Below, one piece after another: positions 44,317 through 53,461 of a stretch of DNA of 64,000 nt; the first letter of the stretch is position 1; every line of letters starts with the position of its first letter. The stretch lies in the NCBI RefSeq assembly GCF_026013525.1, contig NZ_JAPDRA010000011.1, positions 1 to 64,000 on the forward strand, in the 5' to 3' direction. The position numbers and the translations under genes were made by a program. Under the pieces are notes generated by a model. The model was not told the origin of the DNA and did not search any database. It worked only from the letters and a program-made list of their open reading frames with translations. This DNA is from Sphingomonas canadensis. Lineage in GTDB: Bacteria > Pseudomonadota > Alphaproteobacteria > Sphingomonadales > Sphingomonadaceae.

Positions 44317-45809
44317 CCGACGACTCCGCATGCGCCCCCGGCGCGGAGGAACCGGGCGAGGGGCCGAAGCGCACCGCCCCCGCAACGATCCTGATCCGTT
44401 TCCTCAAGGAAGCGCCATCCTCGATCATCGGCCTCGTCGCGCTGCTCGCGCTGGCGCAGCGGCAGAGCCTCGGCGCATGGGCGGTGCTGGTGCTGCTGGG
44501 CTGGGGCGTGGCGATGGTGCTGTTCGCCTGGCTGCGATGGCGCAGCTTCACCTATGAGATCGCCGAGGGCGAGGTGGTGATCGCGCAGGGGCTGCTGCAC
44601 CGCAGCCGCCGGTCGATCCCGTTCGAGCGCATCCAGGACGTTTCGATCGAGCGATCGCCGCTGGCGCGGCTGCTGGGGCTGGCGCTGGTGCGGATCGAGA
44701 CCGGCGGCGGCGACAAGGACGAGGGCAAGCTTGACAGCGTGACGCTGGCCGAGGCGGAGCGGCTGCGTGCGACGCTGCGCGGCGGGCTCGGGCGGCGAAA
44801 TGCCGCTGCGGAGCGGCCTGCGTCCGGCGCGCATCCGGCGGTGGAAGAGGATGACGACGCCGATCTCGTCTTCGCGACGGGCTTGGGCCGGGTGCTGCTG
44901 GCCGGTGCGTTCAATTTCTCGCTGATCTGGGTCGCGGCGATCTTTGGCGTGCTCCAGACCTTCGACGACTTCATCGACTGGCGCGGGCTGTTCGACGCGG
45001 TTGGGCGCGAGGTGGAGGCGCATTCGAGCCTGACCGAGCTGATCGGCGCGGCTGCGATCGGCATCGGCATCACGATCGGGCTGGGATTCGTCGCGGGGAT
45101 GGCGCGAACGGTTTTGCGCGACTTCGGCTTCCGGCTGACGCACGCGCAGGGCCGGTTCCGGCGCACGCGCGGGCTGCTGACGCGCAGCGAGGTGGTGATC
45201 GACGACCGGCGCATCCAGCTCGCGCTGCTGCGGCGCGGGCTGATCAGCGGGCACCTGGGCTGGGTGGGGCTCGATTTCCAGACGCTGGGGGGCAGCAACG
45301 ATACCGGTGGGCGCCAGCAGGCCGCGCCCTTCGCCCGGGTGAAGGAGGCCGCACGGGTGGTGGCGGCAGCGGGGCTGCCGCGCCTTGAGCAGCCGGCGCT
45401 GGTGCCGGTATCCTCTGGCCATATCGTCCGCGCGGCGATCCGCCATGGCGGGCCGCTGGCGCTGGCGGCGGGGATTGGCGCGATCTTCCTGCCGCCGCTG
45501 ATCTGGCTGTTCCTGCTGCTGCCGGTGCCCGTGGGGCTGGCGCTGCTGCGGCGGCGCAATCATCGCTATGGCATGCGCGAGACCAGCCTGCAGGTGATGC
45601 GCGGCGTGCTGGTGCGGCGGTGCTGGATCGTCCCCTATGGCGCGGTGCAAGTGGTGTCGGTGCGGCGCGGCCCGCTCCAGCGCCTGCTCGGCACGGCGAG
45701 CGTATCGGTGGACACCGCGGGCGCCGGGGTGGCGCACCACCCGAACGTCGAGGATCTGGCCGTGGACGACGCGGTCGCGCTGGCCCGCGGGCTGCTCGAG
45801 CGGGCCTGA
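44313..45809 (+). CDS. Multi-domain bPH2 membrane protein (YdbT-like)
   Basis: The 498-residue protein carries three bPH2-like stretches (FTYEIAEGEVVIAQGLLHR; FRLTHAQGRFRRTRGLLTR; YGMRETSLQVMRGVLVRR) separated by membrane segments, with repeats of the hallmark IPFERIQDVSIERSPLARLLG / VVSVRRGPLQRLLGTAS. It corresponds to the YdbT-type partner of the preceding gene. The start GTG 44313 overlaps that gene's stop. The central acidic segment (AVEEDDDADL) is low complexity. Confidence 0.87.
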   Translation: MTDDSACAPGAEEPGEGPKRTAPATILIRFLKEAPSSIIGLVALLALAQRQSLGAWAVLVLLGWGVAMVLFAWLRWRSFTYEIAEGEVVIAQGLLHRSRRSIPFERIQDVSIERSPLARLLGLALVRIETGGGDKDEGKLDSVTLAEAERLRATLRGGLGRRNAAAERPASGAHPAVEEDDDADLVFATGLGRVLLAGAFNFSLIWVAAIFGVLQTFDDFIDWRGLFDAVGREVEAHSSLTELIGAAAIGIGITIGLGFVAGMARTVLRDFGFRLTHAQGRFRRTRGLLTRSEVVIDDRRIQLALLRRGLISGHLGWVGLDFQTLGGSNDTGGRQQAAPFARVKEAARVVAAAGLPRLEQPALVPVSSGHIVRAAIRHGGPLALAAGIGAIFLPPLIWLFLLLPVPVGLALLRRRNHRYGMRETSLQVMRGVLVRRCWIVPYGAVQVVSVRRGPLQRLLGTASVSVDTAGAGVAHHPNVEDLAVDDAVALARGLLERA

Positions 45810-45819
45810 GCCGGCAGCT

Positions 45820-47175
45820 TCAGGGCGCCGGCGCGGGGCTTGGGCTCGCCCGCGGGGCAGGCTGGAGCGCGCCATCGCGGCGGCGGATGCCGGAGAGCGG
45901 CGTTGGGCCGGCGGGCGGAATCACCAGCGCGCCGGGGGTCAGCGTGGGTGACGGCGCGGGGGCGGGCGCGGCGAGCGGCTGGGCGCGCATGCACTGCACC
46001 GGGCTGGGCCGCGGATATTGGCCGCAGTTCCACAGCGCCTTGGCGAAGCCGCGGTTCTGATCGCGCAGATAGCTGAACGACATCGCCGCCACCTGCGCCG
46101 AGCTGAGCGGCAGCCGCGCCGGCGTCTTCGACGGATCGGACCAGGCCATGAACTTGCAATAGGGCTTCTCGCCGCAGGTGCGGATCGCGAGGCTGGCGAA
46201 GCTGTCCGCGTTCATCCCGCGCGGCAGGGTGACCAGGAACGCATTGTCCTCGCCCGCCACGGCGGCGGGCACCTGGCTCGCCGGGATCGCCTCGGGCGCG
46301 ACCGCGACTCCGGCAGCGCCAGGCTCGGCGCCGGCCAGCTCGGCGAGCAGCGCACCGGGATCGCCGCCATGTGCGCCCGATAGCGCGGCCATCTTGGCGA
46401 TGTTGGGCTCCGCGCCCGCATAGGAGAGCGTGTAGGCGCCGGGCGTCCCCCAGAACCCCGTCCAGCGGAAGAACAAATGGGTGTGGACCTCCGTGATCTT
46501 CTCCAGGCTGGAGCTCCAATAGGGGAACACCCAATCGGTGTGATAATGGGTGGCGTGGCCGACGGGGGCGTATACCGATCCGTTGAGCGCCATCCGTGCC
46601 AGCGCGCGGGCGCGCTCCCAGGCGGCGGCGCTGGGCTTGCGGCGGATCATCGCGCCGTCGCAGGTGAAGGTGAACTGGCAGCCGGTCTTGCGCTCCGATC
46701 CCTGGAAGACGACGCCGCACACCGTCTTGGGGAAGGCGGGGTGGCGCATACGGTTCAGGATCACCTGCGCCACCGCGCGCTGGCCGATCGCATCGTCGCC
46801 CGCCTCGTAATAGACCGCGGCGGCGAGGCAGTCGATCGCGCGCGCCTGGCTTTCCAGCGATCCATAGAGCTGGAACGGGGCGGCGGGGGGATTGGGTTCG
46901 GTGGAATAGGGGATCGATGCGTTGATCTTGCGCGCGTCGTCCTCGCTGACGGCCTGGAGCCGGACGGGATCGACCTTGGGCAGCTCGGTGCGCGGGACGA
47001 CGCGCGTGGCGATGGCGACCTGGCCCGGCAGCGCCGCCGGGTGCGGCGCGAAGGCCACCAGCAGCGCGGGCACCGCCAGCGCGGCGGCGGCGAGCAACGC
47101 GACCGGGATGGCGAGGCCCAGCGGCAGGCGCGGGCCGATGAGTTCGAGGAGATCGCGGCGCAGCGCCGCCAGCAT
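45820..47175 (-). CDS. Membrane-anchored cell-wall hydrolase (SleB/Hydrolase_2 domain)
   Basis: The 451-residue protein has one N-terminal membrane anchor (LAIPVALLAAAALAVPALLVAF) and a cell-wall hydrolase domain of the SleB/Hydrolase_2 type: CLAAAVYYEAGDDAIGQRAV, NRMRHPAFPKTVCGVVFQG, FTFTCDGAM and VGHATHYHTDWV, with the catalytic Glu expected in YYEAG. The C terminus is a Pro-rich tail (PAPAPSPTLTPG). Such enzymes cut peptidoglycan, probably acting as lytic transglycosylases. ATG 47175 is used, with a GTG at 47184 an alternative. It is convergent with the bPH2 pair. Confidence 0.88.
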   Translation of the reverse strand: MLAALRRDLLELIGPRLPLGLAIPVALLAAAALAVPALLVAFAPHPAALPGQVAIATRVVPRTELPKVDPVRLQAVSEDDARKINASIPYSTEPNPPAAPFQLYGSLESQARAIDCLAAAVYYEAGDDAIGQRAVAQVILNRMRHPAFPKTVCGVVFQGSERKTGCQFTFTCDGAMIRRKPSAAAWERARALARMALNGSVYAPVGHATHYHTDWVFPYWSSSLEKITEVHTHLFFRWTGFWGTPGAYTLSYAGAEPNIAKMAALSGAHGGDPGALLAELAGAEPGAAGVAVAPEAIPASQVPAAVAGEDNAFLVTLPRGMNADSFASLAIRTCGEKPYCKFMAWSDPSKTPARLPLSSAQVAAMSFSYLRDQNRGFAKALWNCGQYPRPSPVQCMRAQPLAAPAPAPSPTLTPGALVIPPAGPTPLSGIRRRDGALQPAPRASPSPAPAP

Positions 47176-47339
47176 CGGGTTCAGCACGGCATGGCGCCCG
47201 CGGCACGGCACCGGGCCGGGGAAGGGGATGCGGTCAAGCGAACGGCTCCTGGCTGTAGGGCAGGGCCATAACGCAGAAATATGGCAGTTGGAACCATGGC
47301 CGGCCGGCCCATGTTCGGGCCGGGCGCGGCGCGGTCAGC

Positions 47340-47684
47340 TCACTCGGGCCAGAAGCCCGTCGCCTCGCACAGATCCCATCCGTCGGCGGCCTTGAGCCGG
47401 CACGCCGCGCTGGAGGAGCCGGAGCATTGCTTCACCTCGCGCTGATAGCGCTTGTAGCAGCTTTCCGGCTTCACGGGCGCGGCGGGTTCGGCGGCGGGAG
47501 CCGGGGCAGCGGCATGCGCGGGAGCAGGCGCCGGAGGTTTCGCGCGGGTGGCCGCCACCGCGGCCGCCACCGGCCGTGCGTCGACGATGCTGGCGTCGAG
47601 CCCGGGGCTCTTGCCCCCAAAGGCAAGAGGCCAACCAAGAAAGATCGCCAGCATCACACTGACGCAAATCATGGCATTGCGCAC
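47340..47684 (-). CDS. Small secreted or anchored protein, unknown function
   Basis: The 114-residue protein has an N-terminal hydrophobic segment (MICVSVMLAIFLGWPLAF), an Ala/Pro-rich linker (APAPAHAAAPAPAAEP) and a C-terminal Cys-containing domain with four Cys (SCYKRYQREVKQCSGSSSAAC ... LCEATGFWPE, given in parts). GTG 47684 has GGGGGGA ahead. The architecture suggests a periplasmic, disulfide-bonded module tethered to the membrane. No family is recognised. Confidence 0.7.
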   Translation of the reverse strand: MRNAMICVSVMLAIFLGWPLAFGGKSPGLDASIVDARPVAAAVAATRAKPPAPAPAHAAAPAPAAEPAAPVKPESCYKRYQREVKQCSGSSSAACRLKAADGWDLCEATGFWPE

Positions 47685-47762
47685 GCGAGTTCCCCCCGGA
47701 AAGCTCGTCTACTAACCCCGACTCACCTGATATACCGTTAATGTTGCATTCATGCGAGTCTA

Positions 47763-48683
47763 TCAGCTCTCGGGCAAGAAGTCCGGAACGGACAGGTAGC
47801 GCTCACCTGTATCATAATTGAACCCCAGCACGCGGCTGCCGGGGGGCAGATCGGCGAGCTTCTGGCGGATCGCGGCGAGCGTGGCGCCCGAGCTGATGCC
47901 CACCAGCATGCCCTCCTCACGCGCCGCGCGGCGGGCCATTTCCTTCGCATCGCCGGCGTCCACCTGGATCACCCCGTCGATCGCGTCGGTATGCAGGTTC
48001 TTGGGTACGAAGCCGGCGCCGATGCCCTGGATCGGGTGCGGCGCGGGCTGGCCGCCGGAGATGACCGGCGAAGCCTGGGGCTCGACCGCGAACACCTTGA
48101 GCGACGGCCAGCGCTTCTTGAGCGTCTCCGCCACGCCGGTGATATGGCCGCCAGTGCCCACGCCGGTGACGACCGCGTCGAGGGGGGCGTCGGCGAAGTC
48201 GGCCAGGATCTCCTGCGCGGTGGTGCGCACATGGACGTCGATGTTGGCGGGATTCTCGAACTGCTGGGGCATCCAGGCGCCTGGGGTGGCCGCGACGATC
48301 TCCATCGCGCGCTCGATCGCGCCCTTCATGCCCTTTTCGCGCGGGGTCAGGTCGAAGCTGGCGCCATAGGCCAGCATCAGCCGCCGCCGTTCGAGCGACA
48401 TCGATTCGGGCATCACCAGGATGAGCTTGTAACCCTTCACCGCCGCGACCATCGCCAGGCCCACGCCGGTGTTGCCGCTGGTCGGCTCGACGATCGTGCC
48501 GCCGGGCTTGAGGTCGCCGGATTGCTCCGCCGCCTCGATCATCGAAAGTGCGATTCGGTCCTTGATCGAGCCGCCGGGGTTCGATCGTTCGGACTTGATC
48601 CACACCTCGGCGCCCGGGAACAGCCGCTGGACGCGGATGTGGGGGGTGTTGCCGATCGTCTCCAGGATCGTGTTGGCCTTCAT
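47763..48683 (-). CDS. cysK: Cysteine synthase A (O-acetylserine sulfhydrylase)
   Basis: CysK is a PLP enzyme that makes cysteine from O-acetylserine and sulfide. The 306-residue protein has the PLP-lysine motif NPGGSIKDR, the phosphate-binding/substrate loop [11 protein letters not shown], and [14 protein letters not shown] 48683 begins [14 protein letters not shown] with AAAGGAGA upstream. It lies 20 bp after the MFS gene on the same strand, so it may share its transcript. Confidence 0.95.
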   Translation of the reverse strand: MKANTILETIGNTPHIRVQRLFPGAEVWIKSERSNPGGSIKDRIALSMIEAAEQSGDLKPGGTIVEPTSGNTGVGLAMVAAVKGYKLILVMPESMSLERRRLMLAYGASFDLTPREKGMKGAIERAMEIVAATPGAWMPQQFENPANIDVHVRTTAQEILADFADAPLDAVVTGVGTGGHITGVAETLKKRWPSLKVFAVEPQASPVISGGQPAPHPIQGIGAGFVPKNLHTDAIDGVIQVDAGDAKEMARRAAREEGMLVGISSGATLAAIRQKLADLPPGSRVLGFNYDTGERYLSVPDFLPES

Positions 48684-48703
48684 GTCGACGTCTCCTTTGG
48701 CGT

Positions 48704-49999
48704 CTATTCGAGGGTGGCCGGTGGATCGAAGGTGCGGGCCCGCCGCAGCTCCGGGAATAGCTTGGCCCATAGCGCCGTGACAAGGATCGCGCCGATCCCG
48801 CCGCCCACGACTGCGGCGACCGGACCGATCAAAGCGGCGAGGAACCCAGATTCGGCCTCGCCCAGCTCGTTCGATCCCGAGATGAACAGCGTCGAGACCG
48901 CGCCCACGCGCCCGCGCATCGCATCGGGCGTGTAGATCTGGATCAGCGACTGGCGGACATAGACCGAGACCATGTCCGCCGCGCCCAGCAGAAACAGCGC
49001 GGCGAGCGAGATCATTACCGCGGGGGCGAAATCGCTGCCGACCATGCCCGGTCCCGCCAGTGAGACCATCACCGGCCCGGCAAGGCCGAACACGATCGTG
49101 GCGAGGCCGAATCCAGCCACTGCCAGCAGCATCTTGGTCCCCACGTCGCGCTTGAGCGGGCGCCATGAGAAGAGCACCGCGATCAGCACCGCACCCACCG
49201 CCGGAGCCGCACGCAGATGGCCCAGCCCGTCGGCGCCGACATGCAGCACGTCACGCGCATAGACCGGCAGCATCGCCGTCGCCCCGCCCAGCAGCACCGC
49301 GAACAGATCGAGCGAGATTGCGCCCAGCACCAGCCGGTTGCGCCGGACATAATGGAGCCCGTCCACCATCTGTGCCCAGGGGTTGCCCGGTGCGGCCGGA
49401 GGGCGCGGAACGGGCGAGATCAGCATCAGCATCAGGAACGAGAGCAGGAACAGCCCCGCCGAAACCGCATAGGCCAGCCAATCGGCCGCGCCATAGAGAT
49501 AGCCGCCCATCGCGGGGCCGATAACGGTGCCGCCCTGCCAGGCGAGCGAGCTGAGCGCGATCGCGGTGGGCAGCAGCTCGCGCGGCACCAGGTTGGGCGC
49601 CAGCGCGCCCAGTGCCGGCCCGGCGAATGCGCGCGCTACGCCGAGCAGCGCGGCGATACCGAACAGCGCCGGGAGCGATATTGTGTCCGTCCAGGTGAGC
49701 CACGCCAGCGTCGCGGCGCACCCGGCCTCCAGCGCCAGCGCGGCGCGGCCGATCCAGCGCCGGTCGATCCGGTCCGCCACCCATCCCGCGGCCAGGCTGA
49801 GCACCATCAGCGGCAGGAACTGCGCCAGCCCGATCAGGCCGAGCTGGAGCGACGCATCCTGGATGCTCATCGTCCTGCGCGCGATGTCGTACACCTGCCA
49901 GCCGATGACGATCACCATCGCCATCTGGCCGAGCATCGCCGAGAGGCGCGCCACCCAGAAGAAACGGAAGTTGGCGACCGCGAAAGGATGCGAGGGCAT
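48704..49999 (-). CDS. MFS exporter (EntS/MFS_3-like)
   Basis: The 431-residue protein has about 12 membrane segments with the MFS_3/EntS-like pattern: [17 protein letters not shown] at the N terminus, [16 protein letters not shown] (motif A-like) and the second-half repeat [20 protein letters not shown]. Substrates of this family include enterobactin, drugs and amino-acid-related compounds; with cysK directly downstream, export of a thiol or O-acetylserine-type metabolite is conceivable but speculative. The ATG at 49999 is the only good start. Confidence 0.88.
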   Translation of the reverse strand: MPSHPFAVANFRFFWVARLSAMLGQMAMVIVIGWQVYDIARRTMSIQDASLQLGLIGLAQFLPLMVLSLAAGWVADRIDRRWIGRAALALEAGCAATLAWLTWTDTISLPALFGIAALLGVARAFAGPALGALAPNLVPRELLPTAIALSSLAWQGGTVIGPAMGGYLYGAADWLAYAVSAGLFLLSFLMLMLISPVPRPPAAPGNPWAQMVDGLHYVRRNRLVLGAISLDLFAVLLGGATAMLPVYARDVLHVGADGLGHLRAAPAVGAVLIAVLFSWRPLKRDVGTKMLLAVAGFGLATIVFGLAGPVMVSLAGPGMVGSDFAPAVMISLAALFLLGAADMVSVYVRQSLIQIYTPDAMRGRVGAVSTLFISGSNELGEAESGFLAALIGPVAAVVGGGIGAILVTALWAKLFPELRRARTFDPPATLE

Positions 50000-50090
50000 G
50001 GCGGCGCTCTAGGACCGCCACGGGCATCCGCGCAACGCACGATTGGCTATCCGGCACCAAAGCTGAGGCATCGGCACCGGATCGGGCGCC

Positions 50091-50405
50091 TCAGACGATC
50101 TCGTCGGCGATCAGGAACTGGGCATCGTCCACCTTCGACATGAACTGGCCCATGATATCCTGCACCACCGGCCCGGGCATGTCCTGGGAGGTGAAGCCGT
50201 CCAGATCGGCGATGTCGAAGATCTCGATATAGTCCATCGCCGGCTTGCCCTCGCCGATCAGGAAGCCGCGGACGCGATGGTTGGCGAAGGCGGCGACCCG
50301 GGTCAGGCCGCGCATCGCGGGATAATCGGTCGAGCGGACCCAGGCCTCGAACTCGTCTGCGGTCACGCCGGGCTTCAGATTATAGGTCAGGATCACCTTG
50401 GCCAT
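50091..50405 (-). CDS. Small alpha+beta barrel protein (REDY/HapK-like)
   Basis: The 104-residue protein (MAKVILTYNLKPGVTADEF start) looks like a ferredoxin-fold dimeric alpha+beta barrel protein. The closest pattern I recall is the REDY/HapK-like group, found beside prodigiosin genes in Hahella and, unlinked, in many sphingomonads. ATG 50405 is taken; a longer frame to 50513 has no supporting similarity. It is divergent from the WYL-like gene. Its role is unknown. Confidence 0.6.
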   Translation of the reverse strand: MAKVILTYNLKPGVTADEFEAWVRSTDYPAMRGLTRVAAFANHRVRGFLIGEGKPAMDYIEIFDIADLDGFTSQDMPGPVVQDIMGQFMSKVDDAQFLIADEIV

Positions 50406-50478
50406 CGCGGGCATCCTCTTGCTGGTTGTTACCAGGGCAGAACATGAAGCCCGCAATGGCACGCGGCAAGGCGGATAA

Positions 50479-50868
50479 ATGGCGCTCCAGACTCTTGCTG
50501 CGCTGCAGCACAATGGCTATCTGGGCCTCATGTACCGTAGTGAAGAAACCCCCGTAGCGATGCCGACCGGACCTGCACCCGTTTTGTTCGAGGCGATCGC
50601 CACCAAGCGTTGCGTGGAAGCGGCGTATAATGGCGGCCATGTGGTGCTGGCGCCGCACGTGGCGTTCGTGCGCCATGGCGCGATCTATATCGGGGCGATC
50701 ACCATCACCCGCGACGGGCGTATCCCGCGCGAGGAGAAGATCGGTATCTTCAAGCTGGACGGGCTGGTGGATCTGCAGCTCAGCGACCGCATCTTCGCGC
50801 GTAGCCCGGCGTTCGATCCGCGCGACGAGCGCTTCGCCGAAAGCACCCTGATCGCCGCCGAGGCCTGA
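50479..50868 (+). CDS. Small WYL-domain-like protein
   Basis: The 129-residue protein has a core resembling the ligand-binding WYL domain without a DNA-binding part: LFEAIATKRCVEAAYNGGHV, LAPHVAFVRHGAIYIGAITI, EEKIGIFKLDGLVDLQLSD. Such short stand-alone proteins are seen in sphingomonads. ATG 50479 has AAGG nearby, while ATG 50530 or 50560 would remove a non-conserved N-terminal extension. It is divergent from the HapK-like gene; a regulatory ligand-binding role is speculation. Confidence 0.6.
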   Translation: MALQTLAALQHNGYLGLMYRSEETPVAMPTGPAPVLFEAIATKRCVEAAYNGGHVVLAPHVAFVRHGAIYIGAITITRDGRIPREEKIGIFKLDGLVDLQLSDRIFARSPAFDPRDERFAESTLIAAEA

Positions 50869-50916
50869 CGGCCGGCGCGGTAGACAGGGGCCAGCCGGGC
50901 TCCCGGCCGTTGGCGA

Positions 50917-51456
50917 TCACGCGGTGGCGCGGATCGCCTCGGCCTCTTCCATTTCCAAGTAGATCCGGCTGCGGACCTTCCACGCCTCCGCGGCATAATT
51001 CACCGGCTCCACCAGCGGCGTGATCCGATCGGTGCCCGGCTGAACGGGCAGGAGCGGGAACAGGTCGCTCTCCTCAGCCAGAAGCCGGACGCGGATGCGC
51101 CGCACGAGCAGCGACACCGCCGCGCGATACTCGTCCCACTGGCTCTCCGCGGGCAGGCCCTGCCAGCGATCGAAGTGGCGGCGATACTGGTCATAGACGC
51201 CGCGCAGATCGGCACTGGACCGGGCGGCGCGGGCGGCCACATCGGCCCGGCGATCGGCCATCATCGGCTGAAGCACCAGTGCCTCGACATGGGCGAAGTG
51301 AAGCAGCAGATCACGCGCCAGCGCCCAGCGGTGCGGAGCGATCTCGTCCATCGACCCGGGATAGGCCCCGGAAACCAGGCGTTCGACCTCGTCGAGCGCG
51401 GTGATGACCCGGGCGCGCTCGCAGCGCAGCTTGGCGATGATCGGTGAACTCTCCAT
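50917..51456 (-). CDS. Hemerythrin-like (HHE) domain protein
   Basis: The 179-residue all-helical protein carries His/Glu residues spaced as in hemerythrin HHE proteins (HRWALARDLLLHFAHVEALV; QYRRHFDRWQG; RLLAEESDLFPLL), which bind a di-iron centre for O2 or NO sensing or stress defence. The match is not perfect, since one helix lacks an obvious ligand, so metal binding is uncertain. It is convergent with the WYL-like gene. Confidence 0.65.
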   Translation of the reverse strand: MESSPIIAKLRCERARVITALDEVERLVSGAYPGSMDEIAPHRWALARDLLLHFAHVEALVLQPMMADRRADVAARAARSSADLRGVYDQYRRHFDRWQGLPAESQWDEYRAAVSLLVRRIRVRLLAEESDLFPLLPVQPGTDRITPLVEPVNYAAEAWKVRSRIYLEMEEAEAIRATA

Positions 51457-51580
51457 GATCACCGGATAGCCCGGCCCGGCCGCCGCGTAACTTCAGGACT
51501 TGTGCGGCGCGGCGCGGAAAGCCTGCGGTAACCATTGCGCGGCGGGCCGGAACCCCGTGCCCGCCGCGCCTCTTCCGCGA

Positions 51581-52141
51581 TCAGCGGCAGCGGATTTCCT
51601 GCTGGTTGCGGTCGATCGCCTGGCCCGCGAGCCCGCCGACCAGCGCCCCCAGCAGCGTGCCGACCGAGCGCGAATGCCCGCCGTCGATCGCGTTGCCGAG
51701 CAGCCCGCCTGCCACCGCGCCGACGATCAGCCCGGTCGTGCCGTCATCGCGCTTGCAGTAATAACGCCCGTCGCGGCCGCGATAGACGCGCTCGTCCGAA
51801 CGCAGCACGCGCTCGCGATACTGCGGGCCGGTGCGGTAATAACGGCCGGGATCCCAATCGCCCTCGTTGCGATAGTCCTGGTCCCAGCGCGAATCCTGCC
51901 ATGCGGGGCGCCGCGCGCGCCATTGCTGATAGCGGTCGAACGCCTGCTGGAACGCCTGAAGCTCGGCGGCGAAGCGCTGCTGCGCGGCCTGGAACCGGGC
52001 TTCCTCGTCCTGGCCGGAGGGGCCTGCGGGCGGCGGGCCGGGGCGCCAGCCGCCGGTCTGGGCCGAAGCGGGCGAGGCGAGGGCGATCGCGGCGGGGGCA
52101 AGCGCCATGGCGGCAGCGATCGTGATCTTGCGGAGTTTCAT
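51581..52141 (-). CDS. Glycine-zipper 2TM-domain outer-surface protein
   Basis: The 186-residue protein has a signal peptide (MKLRKITIAAAMALAPAAIALASPASAQ), a Gln/Arg-rich helical middle (EEARFQAAQQRFAAELQAFQ), and a C-terminal glycine-zipper 2TM domain (TGLIVGAVAGGLLGNAIDGG ... TLLGALVGGLAGQAID). Such proteins (SlyB/RcnB-neighbour type) associate with the envelope. The start ATG 52141 is preceded by AGGAGG. It lies 210 bp beyond the outer-membrane barrel gene, with a terminator between them. Confidence 0.85.
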   Translation of the reverse strand: MKLRKITIAAAMALAPAAIALASPASAQTGGWRPGPPPAGPSGQDEEARFQAAQQRFAAELQAFQQAFDRYQQWRARRPAWQDSRWDQDYRNEGDWDPGRYYRTGPQYRERVLRSDERVYRGRDGRYYCKRDDGTTGLIVGAVAGGLLGNAIDGGHSRSVGTLLGALVGGLAGQAIDRNQQEIRCR

Positions 52142-52269
52142 TGGTGTTTCCTCCTTCTTCTGTGTCGGCGGGCCCGGCTGCGCCGGGGACTCGCGCACTG
52201 GCGGCCCTGCGTCCCGTCCGATTGCGCTGGGATGAACCCGTGCGGCTGCCGCGGCAAGCCGCGCAAAGG

Positions 52270-52316
52270 AAAGGACCGGCGGAGACGGGCTCTGCGCCCG
52301 CCGCCGCCGGTCCTCC
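52270..52316 (-). terminator. Rho-independent terminator after the outer-membrane gene
   Basis: AGGACCGGCGG pairs with CCGCCGGTCCT across a 21-nt loop and is followed, in the minus direction, by a T-rich stretch. It ends transcripts from the barrel gene upstream and separates them from the glycine-zipper gene. Confidence 0.75.
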
Positions 52317-52351
52317 TTCATTCCGTTCCGATGGCCGCGGGGGCCAGCCGG

Positions 52352-53098
52352 TCAGAAAGCGTAGCTGAGGCCCACGCGCACCTGATGCGAGCGGAAGTCC
52401 TGGTTCAGCGTCTCGGTGTACGCCGGCGAGGTGAAGGCGCTGCCCGGGCGATAGGCGGTCGTGTAGGTCACGTCGCCCTGATCCGAGTAGAGATACTCGA
52501 TCCGCGCCGACAGGTTCGAGCCGATGCGCTGCTCGACGCCGCCGCCGACTACGAAGCCGTCGAGATCGGCCTTCACCAGCGCGGCCTTCGAATAGCCGCC
52601 GTCCGAAGTGATCTCCGCGCCCAGGTCCACGCGGCTCCACGCCCAGCCGCCGGTGGCATAGATAAGCGTCTTGCCCGCGCCATAGCCGGCGCGCGCACGC
52701 AGCGAGATGGTGTAGTCCGGATCGGTGATGTTGATGAAGCTGTAGTTCGGCGTGCCGGCCGACGCGGTGGTCAGCGTGTCGCCGCCGTCCACCTTCGTGA
52801 AGTCGGCCTCGACGCCCAGCACCAGCGGGCTGTTACCCTGATAGTTATAGCCGATGTGGACGCCGTAGAGCGCGCTGTCCGCACCCTGATCGTTGGAGAG
52901 ATCGGCCACGACGCGGTCGCGAAGCGACTGCGATTCGCTTGCCCACGCGCCAGACAGCGTCACTTCGCTGTCGGACGTGCTGTGCCCATAGCCGCCCTGG
53001 ACGCCGACATAGACGCCGTTCCAGACGGGCTCTTCCTGCGCGAGAGCCGGAGACGCCACACAAGCGAGCGCGGCGGCGGAAACAACCAGTGCCTTCAT
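52352..53098 (-). CDS. Outer-membrane beta-barrel protein (Omp25/RopB-like porin family)
   Basis: The 248-residue protein has a signal peptide (MKALVVSAAALACVASPALAQ) and a small barrel pattern: WNGVYVGVQGGYGH at the start, YNYQGNSPLVLGVEADF, LRARAGYGAGKTLIYATGGWAW, and the terminal LSYAF with final Phe. Length and motifs fit the Omp25/Omp31/RopB group of alphaproteobacteria. ATG 53098 is preceded by AAGAGGG about 10 bases ahead. It has an AT-rich upstream region with a good promoter candidate. Confidence 0.9.
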   Translation of the reverse strand: MKALVVSAAALACVASPALAQEEPVWNGVYVGVQGGYGHSTSDSEVTLSGAWASESQSLRDRVVADLSNDQGADSALYGVHIGYNYQGNSPLVLGVEADFTKVDGGDTLTTASAGTPNYSFINITDPDYTISLRARAGYGAGKTLIYATGGWAWSRVDLGAEITSDGGYSKAALVKADLDGFVVGGGVEQRIGSNLSARIEYLYSDQGDVTYTTAYRPGSAFTSPAYTETLNQDFRSHQVRVGLSYAF

Positions 53099-53203
53099 AC
53101 GCGAATACCCTCTTAATCGAATTGGGGAACGGCCCAAGGGGTCGGCCTCGCCGGGATGCTCCGCATGATCCCGCTGGCGGGGGAGCTGGGCCGGAAACAT
53201 GAT

Positions 53204-53232
53204 ATTATGTCTTAGAAATGCCTTATAAGTAA
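53204..53232 (-). promoter_or_regulatory. Candidate promoter of the outer-membrane barrel gene
   Basis: On the minus strand, TTACTT (53227-53232) and CATAAT (53204-53209) are separated by 17 bp, inside the most A+T-rich stretch of the window. The start point would be near 53197, giving a roughly 100-nt leader. Nothing coding is supported in 53099-53461 otherwise. Confidence 0.45.
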
Positions 53233-53461
53233 ATTTAACTAAAACATAAAATGCGGATGCGGCCGCGCAATGGCAGGGACATTTGTTTCTGTCAATGCGG
53301 ACGCGGGGTAGATACGCGCGAGTGGGGAACTGGTTGCGGCACCGGCATGAAAAAAACTGCGGCGGCATGGTGCGCAGGCGCGACGATCCGTTCGCGACGC
53401 CGCCGGGAAGCGCGCGGGACCGGGGATCAGCGGGCGGGCCGCGTCGCGGCTCCGCTTCGGG

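Noticed and set aside
50479..50868. DNA-binding transcription factor of the WYL class
   Set aside because: No helix-turn-helix part is encoded; only the ligand-binding-like segment is visible.
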